From: Bacteroidota bacterium
Lineage (GTDB): Bacteria > Bacteroidota > Bacteroidia > Chitinophagales > Chitinophagaceae
Assembly: GCA_963169635.1 (NCBI GenBank)
Contig: CAUJDL010000075.1
Span: 1 to 54,037 of the forward strand
Direction: 5' to 3'
Length of the DNA stretch: 54,037 bases
Position numbers and translations under genes: made by a program. How positions within the stretch are numbered: the stretch's first letter is position 1; each line of letters begins with the position of its first letter. This document shows positions 28,858 to 38,796 of this stretch, in pieces. A model generated the notes under the pieces. The model saw only the letters and a program-made list of their open reading frames with translations, did not search any database and had not been told where the DNA came from.

Positions 28858-29266
28858 GTGCAGTTTTCTTTTTATTCTTTTTTAAAATGGCTTTTACTTC
28901 AATCATTGTATAACATAAATACAAAATCATTATAGCAATAATAGTTAATCTGCTTCTATTTTCTTTAGGTATATAAGCTACATATAATAATACACCTACA
29001 CCCATAACAATTAATTTTATAAAAGTACTTAGCATTACACTTCGTAATAATACATTAGGATTTTTATTGTTAATAGCTTTTAAGTGAAGCCATAATGTAA
29101 ACATGGTAAGTAAAAAAAGTAAAGCATTGCCAAATACAATTACAAGATGGTTTATTTGCATAGCATCCCATTTTTCTGCCCAAACAATAAATGCAATATT
29201 TACCACTGTAAACAAAGCAAAAAATGGCATTAATAATTTTCCGAAAGTAGATTGTTGAAATATCAT
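28844..29266 (-). CDS. Four-span membrane protein, putative ATP synthase I-like companion of AtpZ
   Basis: The 140-residue protein has four predicted membrane spans and a lysine-rich tail. It overlaps the AtpZ-like gene upstream by 4 nt and the SprT-like gene downstream by 14 nt. Size, topology and its place directly after AtpZ match the small membrane protein found between atpZ and atpB in many Bacteroidota ATP synthase operons (AtpI/DUF6168-like). That identity is inferred mainly from context; no diagnostic motif is visible. No atpB or other F0 gene follows here. Confidence 0.55.
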   Translation of the reverse strand: MIFQQSTFGKLLMPFFALFTVVNIAFIVWAEKWDAMQINHLVIVFGNALLFLLTMFTLWLHLKAINNKNPNVLLRSVMLSTFIKLIVMGVGVLLYVAYIPKENRSRLTIIAIMILYLCYTMIEVKAILKKNKKKTAHANN

Positions 29267-29466
29267 TTTTTATTTGTGTCTTTTATAATTTTTATCAAAT
29301 ATCCTATTAAATATAAAACAGGAAAAATCCATGTTAATAAAGGTTTACTTCTTGCAAATTTTTCATCTAACCATTTTCCTAAATAAAGTGTAATACCAAT
29401 ACCTACTAAAAATTGAGTAGCCATATTAGTGTATTTTATAAAGGAGTTATATTTCTTAAAATTCAT
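29263..29466 (-). CDS. atpZ: AtpZ/AtpI-family small membrane protein
   Basis: A 67-residue two-span hairpin protein: ATQFLVGIGITLYLGKWLDEKF, a short loop, then a second hydrophobic segment. The GKWLDEKF loop after the first span is the signature of the AtpZ/AtpI family, which lies at the head of ATP synthase operons and has been linked to Mg2+ uptake or F0 rotor assembly. Here the pair is followed by an SprT-like gene rather than atpB. An inner ATG (residue 15) is an alternative start. Confidence 0.75.
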   Translation of the reverse strand: MNFKKYNSFIKYTNMATQFLVGIGITLYLGKWLDEKFARSKPLLTWIFPVLYLIGYLIKIIKDTNKK

Positions 29467-29559
29467 ATTTTTTACTAATCATTTTAAAAATATGGGTACA
29501 AATTACGCTTAAACTATTGAAGAACTAAAGTTTTTTATGAAAAAACCATTTCATCAGCT

Positions 29560-29567
29560 TACCTTTG
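29560..29567 (+). promoter_or_regulatory. Promoter -7 element of typA
   Basis: The sequence TACCTTTG is a perfect TAnnTTTG. It is 80 nt before the typA ATG and implies a leader of about 75 nt, in which I see no clear structure. Confidence 0.65.
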
Positions 29568-29647
29568 CCGCCCTAAAAATTAGTAACATCATCTCATTAA
29601 ATTTTGTTGCTTCTCTTTTAAATTTTAAATTAAGATAACATACTTAT

Positions 29648-31459
29648 ATGGAAATACGCAACATTGCTATTATTGCTCACGTTGACCATGGTAAAACTAC
29701 ATTAGTAGATAGAATTTTACATGCAACCAAAGTTTTTCGTGAAAATCAAGATTCTGGTGAGTTAATAATGGATAATAATGATTTAGAACGTGAACGTGGT
29801 ATTACAATTTTTAGTAAAAATGCTGCAGTTACTTATAACGATGTAAAAATAAATGTAATTGATACTCCTGGACACAGTGATTTTGGAGGAGAAGTAGAAC
29901 GTGTACTTAAAATGGCTGATGGTGTAATTTTATTAGTTGATGCTTTTGAAGGACCAATGCCACAAACTCGTTTTGTATTACAGAAAGCATTAAAATTAAA
30001 TCTGCATCCAATAGTTGTAATTAATAAAGTAGATAAAACAAATTGTCGTCCTGATGAAGTACATGATGCAGTGTTTGAACTATTTTTTAATTTAGATGCT
30101 ACAGAAGAACAATTAGATTTTCCTACATTTTATGGTAGTGGAAAAAGTGGTTGGTTTAATGATAGCTTAACACCTACAGAAAATATTTTACCATTAATGG
30201 ATGGTATTTTAAAATATGTACCTGCACCAAAAATTGCTGAAGGTAGTTTACAATTACAAATTACTTCTTTAGATTATTCTTCTTTCTTAGGGCGTATTGC
30301 TATTGGTAAAGTAACACGTGGTGCTATAAAAGAAAATATGCCAATTGCATTAATGAAAGCTGATGGTAGTATAAAGAAAAGTCGTGTAAAGGAATTGTAT
30401 GTATTTGAAGGTATGGGTAAAAGAAAAGTTACAGAAGTAAATGCAGGAGATTTGTGTGCTGTTGTAGGTTTAGAAGATTTTAATATTGGCGATACAATTG
30501 CTGATGCTGAAAATCCTGAAGCATTACCTATCATTAGCATTGATGAGCCAACAATGAGCATGACATTTAGCATTAACAACTCTCCATTTTTTGGTAAAGA
30601 TGGAAAGTTTGTAACAAGTCGTCATTTGCGTGATAGATTAATGAAAGAAACAGAAAAAAATCTTGCCTTAAGAGTAGAAGATACAGAAAGTGCTGATAGC
30701 TTTTTAGTTTATGGTCGTGGTATTTTACATTTAGGTGTTTTAGTTGAAACTATGCGTAGAGAAGGATATGAATTAACTGTTGGTAATCCACAAGTTTTAG
30801 TTAAAGATATTAATGGTAAAAAACATGAACCTTTTGAAGTATTAGTAGTAGATGTGCCAAGTGAATATAGTGGTAAAGTAATAGATTTAGTAACACAACG
30901 TAAAGGAGAAATGCTAGTAATGGAAAGTAAAGGAGAAATTCAGCATTTAGAGTTTGATATTCCTTCAAGAGGCTTGATAGGCTTACGTTCTCAAATGCTT
31001 ACAGGTACAGCAGGAGAAGCTGTAATGGCTCATCGTTTTAGTGAATATAAACCATGGAAAGGTGTAATACCAGGAAGAAATAATGGTGTATTAATTTCTA
31101 AATTTCAAGGTACTACAACTGCTTATTCAATAGATAAATTACAAGATAGAGGAGAGTTTTTTGTAGATCCAGGAGAAGAAGTTTATGCAGGTCAAATTAT
31201 TGCAGAGCATATTAAACCAGGCGATTTAAATGTAAATGCTATTGAAGGTAAAAAACTTACAAACCATAGAGCAAGTGGTGCAGATGATGCTACACGTATT
31301 GCACCTAAAACTTTAATGACTTTAGAAGAGTGTATGGAATATATTCAGCAAGATGAGTGTATAGAAGTTACACCTAAAAATATACGTATGCGTAAAGTTA
31401 TTTTAGATGAAATAGAAAGAACTAAAGCTGCTAAAAATTTAAAATCAGAAGCAGTATAA
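29648..31459 (+). CDS. typA: Ribosome-associated translational GTPase TypA/BipA
   Basis: The 603-residue protein has the full GTPase set at its N-terminus: G1 AHVDHGKTT, switch I RERGITI, G3 DTPGHSDFGGEVER, G4 NKVDK, followed by EF-Tu-like domain II, two EF-G-like domains and the BipA-specific C-terminal domain (GLIGLRSQMLTGTAGEAVM, LTNHRASGADDATR). BipA assists 50S assembly and growth under stress such as cold. Length is standard. It has its own promoter and a bidirectional terminator shared with the convergent ABC-F gene. Confidence 0.97.
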   Translation: MEIRNIAIIAHVDHGKTTLVDRILHATKVFRENQDSGELIMDNNDLERERGITIFSKNAAVTYNDVKINVIDTPGHSDFGGEVERVLKMADGVILLVDAFEGPMPQTRFVLQKALKLNLHPIVVINKVDKTNCRPDEVHDAVFELFFNLDATEEQLDFPTFYGSGKSGWFNDSLTPTENILPLMDGILKYVPAPKIAEGSLQLQITSLDYSSFLGRIAIGKVTRGAIKENMPIALMKADGSIKKSRVKELYVFEGMGKRKVTEVNAGDLCAVVGLEDFNIGDTIADAENPEALPIISIDEPTMSMTFSINNSPFFGKDGKFVTSRHLRDRLMKETEKNLALRVEDTESADSFLVYGRGILHLGVLVETMRREGYELTVGNPQVLVKDINGKKHEPFEVLVVDVPSEYSGKVIDLVTQRKGEMLVMESKGEIQHLEFDIPSRGLIGLRSQMLTGTAGEAVMAHRFSEYKPWKGVIPGRNNGVLISKFQGTTTAYSIDKLQDRGEFFVDPGEEVYAGQIIAEHIKPGDLNVNAIEGKKLTNHRASGADDATRIAPKTLMTLEECMEYIQQDECIEVTPKNIRMRKVILDEIERTKAAKNLKSEAV

Positions 31460-31485
31460 TATTAAATAATTTTATTTGATAAATG

Positions 31486-31520
31486 AAAAAAGCAGCTACA
31501 TAAAAAATAGCTGCTTTTCT
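31486..31520. terminator. Bidirectional rho-independent terminator between typA and the ABC-F gene
   Basis: An 11-bp perfect stem AAAAGCAGCTA/TAGCTGCTTTT (31488-31498 with 31508-31518) with a 9-nt loop. T-rich tracts follow on both strands, so it can stop both convergent transcripts. Confidence 0.88.
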
Positions 31521-31543
31521 TTTATTGATGTAATGTATATTGT

Positions 31544-33181
<1,638 letters not shown>

Positions 33182-33248
33182 TTAAAATCTTGGAGTAATC
33201 ATTTATAAATGCTCATTATAAATGATAAATTGTTTTTAAAATTTGCGG

Positions 33249-33256
33249 CAAAAGTA
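33249..33256 (-). promoter_or_regulatory. Promoter -7 element of the ABC-F gene
   Basis: The minus strand reads TACTTTTG, a perfect TAnnTTTG, 79 nt before the ATG. The implied leader is about 75 nt. It contains a TTTATAA-rich repeat (ATTTATAATGAGCATTTATAAATGA) but no stable stem. Confidence 0.65.
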
Positions 33257-33339
33257 AAGGTATTTAAGTTATTAAGCTTTACCTGTAATAAATGAATATA
33301 GCACTAATGCTAATTTATACTTTTATTAAATAAAAAATA

Positions 33340-34356
33340 TTATAAACATTGAATAGTTTCTATTGTTTGCTGCACCATATTAGCAGTAATATCTAAATGT
33401 ACAACCATTCTTACTTGATTGGCTGAAATAGCAATTGCCAAAATATTTTTTTCTTTAAGTTTTTCTACCAATTGTTGAGCAGTATATTTTCCGTTTACTT
33501 CAAAAATAATAATATTAGTTTCTACAGGTAAAATAGCTGTAATAAAATCTTTTTGTTCTAATGTTTTTGCAATTAATTGTGCATGATAATGGTCTTGTAC
33601 TAAAAGAGCTACATTATTTTGTAAAGCGTATAAACCAGCAGCAGCAATAATTCCAGCTTGTCGCATTCCACCACCAAAAACTTTTCTTAATCTTCTTGCT
33701 TTAGCAATAAATAATTTATTACCTAATAAAATACTGCCTATAGGTGCACCTAATCCTTTACTTAAACAAATAGAAATAGAGTCAAATACATGGCCATATT
33801 GTTTGGGTTGTTCGTTTTTGGCTACCAATGCATTAAATAATCTTGCACCATCTAAGTGAAAAAGTAATTGATGCTCATTACACACTTGTTGTATCTGTAA
33901 AATATCTTGAAAGTTATAGCAACTTCCTCCACCTCTGTTAGCAGTATTTTCTAAACTAACTAATTTGCTTATTGGTTTATGAATATCTTGTTTATTATTT
34001 ATAGCTTCTAATACTTGAGAGGTATTAATTCTTCCTCTATCACCTTGAATAAGTTTTACAGAGCAACCACTATTAAAAGCAATTCCACCACCTTCATATT
34101 GATAAATATGGCTTAATACATCACAAATAATTTCATCGCCAGGTTGTGTATGAGCTTTAATAGCAATTTGGTTAGTCATAGTACCACTTGCACAAAATAA
34201 AGCTGCTTCCATACCAAATAAATTAGCTGTATAATTTTCTAATTCGTTAATGGTTGGGTCTTCGCCAAAAACATCATCACCAACATTTGCTTGCATCATA
34301 GCTGCTAACATTGGTTTTGATGGTTTAGTTACTGTATCGCTTCTAAAATCTATCAT
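33340..34356 (-). CDS. ltaE: Low-specificity L-threonine aldolase
   Basis: A 338-residue fold-type I PLP enzyme that splits threonine or allo-threonine to glycine and acetaldehyde. Landmarks: MIDFRSDTVTKPSKPML at the N-terminus, GDDVFGEDPTINELE, FCASGTMTNQIAI, LENTANRGGG, LHLDGARLFNA with the PLP-ring Asp169, and SICLSKGLGAPIGS with the Schiff-base Lys200. The frame is open to 34389, but MIDFRSDT is the conserved family start and using it avoids overlap with the preceding gene. It lies 16 nt after the deacetylase on the same strand. Confidence 0.93.
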   Translation of the reverse strand: MIDFRSDTVTKPSKPMLAAMMQANVGDDVFGEDPTINELENYTANLFGMEAALFCASGTMTNQIAIKAHTQPGDEIICDVLSHIYQYEGGGIAFNSGCSVKLIQGDRGRINTSQVLEAINNKQDIHKPISKLVSLENTANRGGGSCYNFQDILQIQQVCNEHQLLFHLDGARLFNALVAKNEQPKQYGHVFDSISICLSKGLGAPIGSILLGNKLFIAKARRLRKVFGGGMRQAGIIAAAGLYALQNNVALLVQDHYHAQLIAKTLEQKDFITAILPVETNIIIFEVNGKYTAQQLVEKLKEKNILAIAISANQVRMVVHLDITANMVQQTIETIQCL

Positions 34357-34372
34357 GTAAAAATTTTTATAC

Positions 34373-35227
34373 TTATTTATTTTGAACAAAAGGGTAGTGG
34401 TCTATTGTTTCAAAAACATTTCTAGGGTCTTTTTTTAATTCAATAATAAACTTTTCAAGTTCTGCTGCATGAGCAGGAGTTCCAAACATTCTATCATGTG
34501 CAAGTATTACTACACAATTAGGTTCAAATGTAGTACCATTTTCAAATTTTTTATTCACTGTTGCTAATAATTCTTCAGCTGTTTGTTTTGGAATACTGCC
34601 TTTTGTAAATTCCCATTCTACATCCCAACCTATTACAAAATATCCCATAGAGTCTAATTTCTTAGCAACTTTATAAGAAAGTTTTGTAGCTTTTATTTTA
34701 CCTTTTCCTGCAAATGCTTGATTTCCGGGGAAGCGTATAATTTTTACAGGAATATTTAATGATTTCTCAGCTTTTAAAAAATCATTTACAGCACTATCGG
34801 GGCTATTATAAAATTTTTGATAATTATTTCTAAAACCATGTGTATAGCCATGATTAGCTAATAAAAATTGAGGGTAATTTTCTCTAATACTATCTACAAA
34901 TATTTTTCTAAGCTTATCAAATTGGTGCATACCCACCATAAAAAAAGTTGCTTTCACATTTTGAGTTTCAAAAATTCTTTTACAAATATTACTTGCAGGA
35001 AGTTGAGGAGCATCGTCCCATGTTAAAAAGATATATCTTTTACTACTATCATATTTGATAGGTGTACCAGGTAAAGTTTTTGTTTCTTCAAAAGTTGTTT
35101 CAACTGTTTTTAAACTATCTGATTTTACAGGTGTTTCTTCTATTTGTTGTTTTTGTTTACAACTGTTTAGCATTAATAAAAATAAAATGAGAAATAAAAT
35201 ATTTAATTTCCCAAAATGCTTACACAT
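34373..35227 (-). CDS. Polysaccharide deacetylase (CE4/NodB) family lipoprotein
   Basis: The 284-residue protein begins with a lipoprotein signal ending LNSC (Cys23). Its NodB-like domain has LTWDDAPQ (Asp71, Asp72; variant of TFDDGP) and the metal motif NHGYTHG (His126, His130), with FFMVGMH between and a C-terminal VILAHDRMFG that supplies the late catalytic His. Such enzymes remove acetyl groups from peptidoglycan or other glycans. The Phe-to-Trp and Gly-to-Ala changes in motif 1 retain the catalytic aspartates. A perfect -7 box lies just upstream. Confidence 0.88.
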   Translation of the reverse strand: MCKHFGKLNILFLILFLLMLNSCKQKQQIEETPVKSDSLKTVETTFEETKTLPGTPIKYDSSKRYIFLTWDDAPQLPASNICKRIFETQNVKATFFMVGMHQFDKLRKIFVDSIRENYPQFLLANHGYTHGFRNNYQKFYNSPDSAVNDFLKAEKSLNIPVKIIRFPGNQAFAGKGKIKATKLSYKVAKKLDSMGYFVIGWDVEWEFTKGSIPKQTAEELLATVNKKFENGTTFEPNCVVILAHDRMFGTPAHAAELEKFIIELKKDPRNVFETIDHYPFVQNK

Positions 35228-35240
35228 ATTAATTTTTTTT

Positions 35241-35248
35241 CAAATTTA
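35241..35248 (-). promoter_or_regulatory. Promoter -7 element of the deacetylase gene
   Basis: The minus strand reads TAAATTTG, a perfect TAnnTTTG, 13 nt before the ATG at 35227, implying a leader shorter than 10 nt. Confidence 0.65.
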
Positions 35249-35369
35249 GTATAGCGATTGTTTTGAAAAATTTATTTATTGATAAAAAATACTTAAATAA
35301 AATTTTGAAAATTTTAAAAGACATTTAAGCATAAAACTTTATCAATTTTATACAAGCAATGTACATCCC

Positions 35370-35377
35370 TATCTTTG
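35370..35377 (+). promoter_or_regulatory. Promoter -7 element of the acyl-CoA carboxyltransferase gene
   Basis: TATCTTTG, a perfect TAnnTTTG. It ends 21 nt before the ATG at 35399 and overlaps the alternative TTG at 35375, so it rules that TTG out as the start. Confidence 0.78.
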
Positions 35378-35398
35378 CAAACTAACAATTGTAAGTAT

Positions 35399-37027
35399 AT
35401 GAATATAGAGCAAAACAGAAATGAAGATTGGATGAAATTAAAATGGAGTGAAGTAAGACAACATCTTACTAAAATAAAATTAGGAGGTGGTAAAAATGCT
35501 ATTGAAAAACAACACAAAAAAAATAAGCTTACTGCAAGAGAAAGAATAGAGTTTTTATGCGATAAGCATAAACCATTTATAGAAATTGGGGCATTTGCTG
35601 GTTTTGAAATGTATGAAGCAGAAGGAGGTTGCCCAGCAGGTGGCACTGTTGCAGGTTTAGGATATATTAGTGGCAAACAATGTGTAATTGTAGCTAATGA
35701 TCAAACTGTAAAAGCAGGTGCATGGTTTCCTATTACAGGGAAAAAGAATTTAAGAATGCAAGAAATTGCTGCTGAAAATAATTTACCTATAATTTATTTA
35801 GTTGATAGTGCTGGTGTTTATTTACCAATGCAAGATGAAATTTTTCCTGATAAAGAACATTTTGGAAGAATATTTAGAAATAATGCAAAAATGAGTGCTA
35901 ATGGTATTACACAAATTGCAGCAGTAATGGGTGCTTGTGTTGCTGGTGGTGCATATTTACCAATTATGAGTGATGAAACTTTAATGGTAGAAAATAATGG
36001 AAGTATTTTTTTAGCAGGTAGTTATTTAGTTAAAGCTGCAATTGGTGAAGATATAGATAATGAAACTTTAGGTGGTGCAGTTACACATACAGAAATTAGT
36101 GGCATTGCAGATTATAAATTTAAAACTGAAGAAGAGTGTTTAACTCACATAAAAAAAATTGTTAGTAAAATAGGAGAAAATAATAAAGCAGGTTTTGATA
36201 GAGTAGATGCATTACTTCCTAAAAAAAGTATGGAAGAAATTTATAGCATTATGTCAGAAGGTAATACAAAGCCTTATGATATGAAAGAAATTATTGAAAG
36301 GATAGTAGATAATTCAGAATTTGATGAGTTTAAACAAGATTATGGAAAATCTATTTTATGTGGCTATGCAAGAATTGATGGTTGGGCTGTAGGTATTGTA
36401 GCTAATCAAAGATTAATAGTAAAAAATAAGAAAGGCGAAATGCAAATGGGTGGTGTAATTTACAACGATAGTGCCGATAAAGCTGCACGTTTTATTATGA
36501 ATTGCAACCAAAAGAAAATACCATTAATTTTTCTACAAGATGTTACAGGTTTTATGGTAGGTAGCAGAAGTGAACATAGTGGTATTATTAAAGATGGTGC
36601 TAAATTAGTAAATGCAGTTGCAAATTCTGTAGTGCCTAAAATTACTATCATTGTAGGTAATAGCTATGGTGCAGGAAATTATGCAATGTGTGGTAAAGCT
36701 TATGATCCAAGATTTATTTATGCTTGGCCTAGTGCAAAGATTGCTGTAATGGGTGGTGAACAAGCTGCTAAAACAATGCTACAAATTCAAGTAGCTACGA
36801 TGAAAGCTAAAGGCAAAGAAGTAACACAAGAAGAAGAAAATAATTTATTAGAAAAACTAAAAACAAAATACGATAAACAAACAACTGCTTATTATGCAGC
36901 AGCAAGACTTTGGGTAGATGAAATTATAGACCCTCTGCAAACAAGATTACTTATTTCAGAAGCAATTAATGCAGCAAATCATCAACCCAACATTCCAGTA
37001 TTTAAAACAGGTGTTTTTCAAGTATAA
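35399..37027 (+). CDS. Acyl-CoA carboxylase carboxyltransferase (beta) subunit, methylcrotonyl-CoA type
   Basis: The 542-residue protein has the two crotonase-like carboxyltransferase halves. Seen: GGGKNAIEKQHKKNKLTARERI, FEMYEAEGGCPAGGTVAGLGYI, LVDSAGVYLPMQDEIFPD, GACVAGGAYLPIMSDE, LQDVTGFMVGSRSEHSGIIKDGAKL and YGAGNYAMCGKAYDPRFIYAWPSAKIAVMGGEQAA. The LPMQ(D)EIFPDKEHFG and AGNYAMCGRAY-type segments are typical of methylcrotonyl-CoA carboxylase beta rather than propionyl-CoA carboxylase. It transfers carboxyl from biotin to an acyl-CoA. No biotin carboxylase or biotin carrier gene is adjacent, so the partner must be elsewhere. It is followed by rnhA after 35 nt. Confidence 0.92.
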   Translation: MNIEQNRNEDWMKLKWSEVRQHLTKIKLGGGKNAIEKQHKKNKLTARERIEFLCDKHKPFIEIGAFAGFEMYEAEGGCPAGGTVAGLGYISGKQCVIVANDQTVKAGAWFPITGKKNLRMQEIAAENNLPIIYLVDSAGVYLPMQDEIFPDKEHFGRIFRNNAKMSANGITQIAAVMGACVAGGAYLPIMSDETLMVENNGSIFLAGSYLVKAAIGEDIDNETLGGAVTHTEISGIADYKFKTEEECLTHIKKIVSKIGENNKAGFDRVDALLPKKSMEEIYSIMSEGNTKPYDMKEIIERIVDNSEFDEFKQDYGKSILCGYARIDGWAVGIVANQRLIVKNKKGEMQMGGVIYNDSADKAARFIMNCNQKKIPLIFLQDVTGFMVGSRSEHSGIIKDGAKLVNAVANSVVPKITIIVGNSYGAGNYAMCGKAYDPRFIYAWPSAKIAVMGGEQAAKTMLQIQVATMKAKGKEVTQEEENNLLEKLKTKYDKQTTAYYAAARLWVDEIIDPLQTRLLISEAINAANHQPNIPVFKTGVFQV

Positions 37028-37062
37028 AAAATGTTGCTTAGCTAATTTTAAAATTTATTGTT

Positions 37063-37542
37063 TTGCAAAAACAAGCTCACTCATTACATATTTATACAGA
37101 TGGTGCATGTAGAGGTAATCCTGGAAAAGGTGGTTATGGCATTGTATTTATTTGGGGTAATAATAAAAAAGAATTAGCTGCTGGTTACAGACTTACTACT
37201 AACAACAGAATGGAGTTAATGGCTATTGTTGTAGCACTTCAACATCTTACCAAAAAAAATATTCCTCTTACTATTTATACAGATAGTAAATATGTAGCTG
37301 ATAGTATAGAAAAAAAATGGTTAGATAATTGGATAAAAACAAATTTTAAAGGCGGAAAAAAGAATAAAGATTTATGGCTGCAATATTATCAGTTGGCAAA
37401 AGATTATAAGATAAAAATTAAATGGGTAAAAGGTCATGCAGATAATATTTACAACAATCGTTGCGATGAATTAGCAACTGCTGCTGCTGATAGCAACAAT
37501 TTATTAATAGATGAAGGATATGAGCAAACTGAAAATTCTTAA
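37063..37542 (+). CDS. rnhA: Ribonuclease HI
   Basis: The 159-residue enzyme degrades RNA in RNA-DNA hybrids. All catalytic residues are in place: Asp13 (YTDGACRGNPG), Glu51 (NNRMELMA), Asp74 (YTDSKYV), His125 (VKGHADN) and Asp135 (RCDELAT). The only possible start near the conserved N-terminus is TTG at 37063; an in-frame stop lies at 37039 and the first ATG is inside the fold. It sits 35 nt after the carboxyltransferase and 65 nt before the ROK gene, so it is probably cotranscribed. Confidence 0.95.
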   Translation: MQKQAHSLHIYTDGACRGNPGKGGYGIVFIWGNNKKELAAGYRLTTNNRMELMAIVVALQHLTKKNIPLTIYTDSKYVADSIEKKWLDNWIKTNFKGGKKNKDLWLQYYQLAKDYKIKIKWVKGHADNIYNNRCDELATAAADSNNLLIDEGYEQTENS

Positions 37543-37607
37543 TTACAATAAAAGTTGAAATAAACTAAATTGAGATATTGTATAATTTTATGAATCTATA
37601 AATCATT

Positions 37608-38576
37608 ATGCTAACTAATCAATCAACATTTGCAATTGGAATAGATATTGGTGGAACTACTACTAAATTTGGTGTAGTTAATAAAGATGGAAAAATTTTA
37701 CAACAAAATAATATAGCATCAAATAAGCATTCAGATATTCATTTTTTTATTGAAGAACTTTATCAAAACATTCAACCACTAATTGAAAATTTTGGAGGTA
37801 ATAAAAATTGTGTAGGTATTGGTATTGGTGCTCCAAATGGTAATTTTTATTCTGGTACAATTGAGTTTGCACCTAATTTAATTTGGAAAGGAATTATTCC
37901 TTTAGCTTCTTTAATACAAAATAAATTTGGGTTAAAAACATTGCTTACAAACGATGCAAATGCAGCAGCAGTAGGAGAGATGATGTATGGTGTAGCTAAA
38001 GGCTTAAAACATTTTATTACTATTACTTTAGGTACAGGTGTAGGTAGTGGAATTGTAATTGATGGAAAAATTTTATTAGGGTATGATGGCTTTGCAGGAG
38101 AATTAGGTCATACAATTATTAGGCATAATGGAAGATTGCATAAAGGAACAGGAGCATTAGGTAGTTTAGAGTCTTATGTTAGTGCAAGTGGTATTGTTGC
38201 AACTGCACAAGAGTTTTTAAGTAATGATATATTGAAAGAAAGTTTATTACATCAATATTCAAAAGATGAATTAACAAGCCAAATTATTTATTCATCTGCA
38301 ATGAAAGGCGATAAAGTTGCTCAAAAAGTTTTTGAATTTTCAGGAGAAATTTTAGGCGAAGCTTTGGCAAATTTTGTTATGTTTTCATCGCCAGAAATGA
38401 TTGTTTTATTTGGAGGTATAACTAATGCAGGAGATTTATTAATGCACCCAACAAAAACTGCTATGGAAAAAAACTTATTACCCATTTTTAGAAATAAAGT
38501 GAAATTAGTTTTTAGCATTTTACCAGCATCAGATGCAGCAATTTTAGGAGCAAGTGCTTTAGTTTGGGAAAATTAG
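37608..38576 (+). CDS. ROK-family sugar kinase lacking the zinc-binding cysteines
   Basis: The 322-residue protein has the ROK/actin-like ATPase motifs: GIDIGGTTTKFGVV (phosphate 1), NDANAAAVGEMMYG (catalytic Asp), TLGTGVGSGIVIDG (phosphate 2) and GELGHTII. It probably phosphorylates glucose or another hexose. The usual CxCGxxGCxE zinc motif after GH is replaced by KGTGALGSLE, so all three cysteines are gone while the final Glu and surrounding glycine pattern remain. Metal-free ROK kinases exist, so activity is still likely. The cognate sugar cannot be read. No transcription-factor domain is present. Confidence 0.9.
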   Translation: MLTNQSTFAIGIDIGGTTTKFGVVNKDGKILQQNNIASNKHSDIHFFIEELYQNIQPLIENFGGNKNCVGIGIGAPNGNFYSGTIEFAPNLIWKGIIPLASLIQNKFGLKTLLTNDANAAAVGEMMYGVAKGLKHFITITLGTGVGSGIVIDGKILLGYDGFAGELGHTIIRHNGRLHKGTGALGSLESYVSASGIVATAQEFLSNDILKESLLHQYSKDELTSQIIYSSAMKGDKVAQKVFEFSGEILGEALANFVMFSSPEMIVLFGGITNAGDLLMHPTKTAMEKNLLPIFRNKVKLVFSILPASDAAILGASALVWEN

Positions 38577-38610
38577 TATATAAAATAGATACTTGAAATG
38601 TAATTGACAA

Positions 38611-38618
38611 TACATTTG
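38611..38618 (+). promoter_or_regulatory. Promoter -7 element of the tRNA-Leu gene
   Basis: TACATTTG, a perfect TAnnTTTG, 29 nt before the tRNA 5' end. A TTGAC at 38604-38608 is too close to act as the -33 element. Confidence 0.6.
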
Positions 38619-38647
38619 CAATTAGTTAAATATTTTGTTCTTCAATA

Positions 38648-38731
38648 GCCCGGATGTTGAAATTGGTAGACAAGCCACCTTGAGGTGGTGGTGTTCGAAA
38701 GGACGTGCAGGTTCAAATCCTGTTCCGGGCA
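38648..38731 (+). tRNA. tRNA-Leu (anticodon GAG)
   Basis: An 84-nt class II tRNA. The acceptor arms GCCCGGA and TCCGGGC pair fully, with discriminator A at 38731. The anticodon arm is CCACC, loop TTGAGGT, GGTGG, giving anticodon GAG (Leu, CUC/CUU). A long variable arm (GTGTTCGAAAGGACG region) and the T-arm CAGGTTCAAATCCTG are present. CCA is not encoded. It stands between the ROK gene and the rplK promoter. Confidence 0.96.
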
Positions 38732-38787
38732 CTTTTATTAAAAATCAGTTTTCCTGATATTTTTTATTAAAATTCAATTTAAACCCC

Positions 38788-38795
38788 TACTTTTG
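38788..38795 (+). promoter_or_regulatory. Promoter -7 element of the rplK operon
   Basis: TACTTTTG, a perfect TAnnTTTG. Transcription should start near 38800, so the first leader stem begins at or next to the 5' end of the RNA. Confidence 0.72.
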
Positions 38796-38796
38796 C

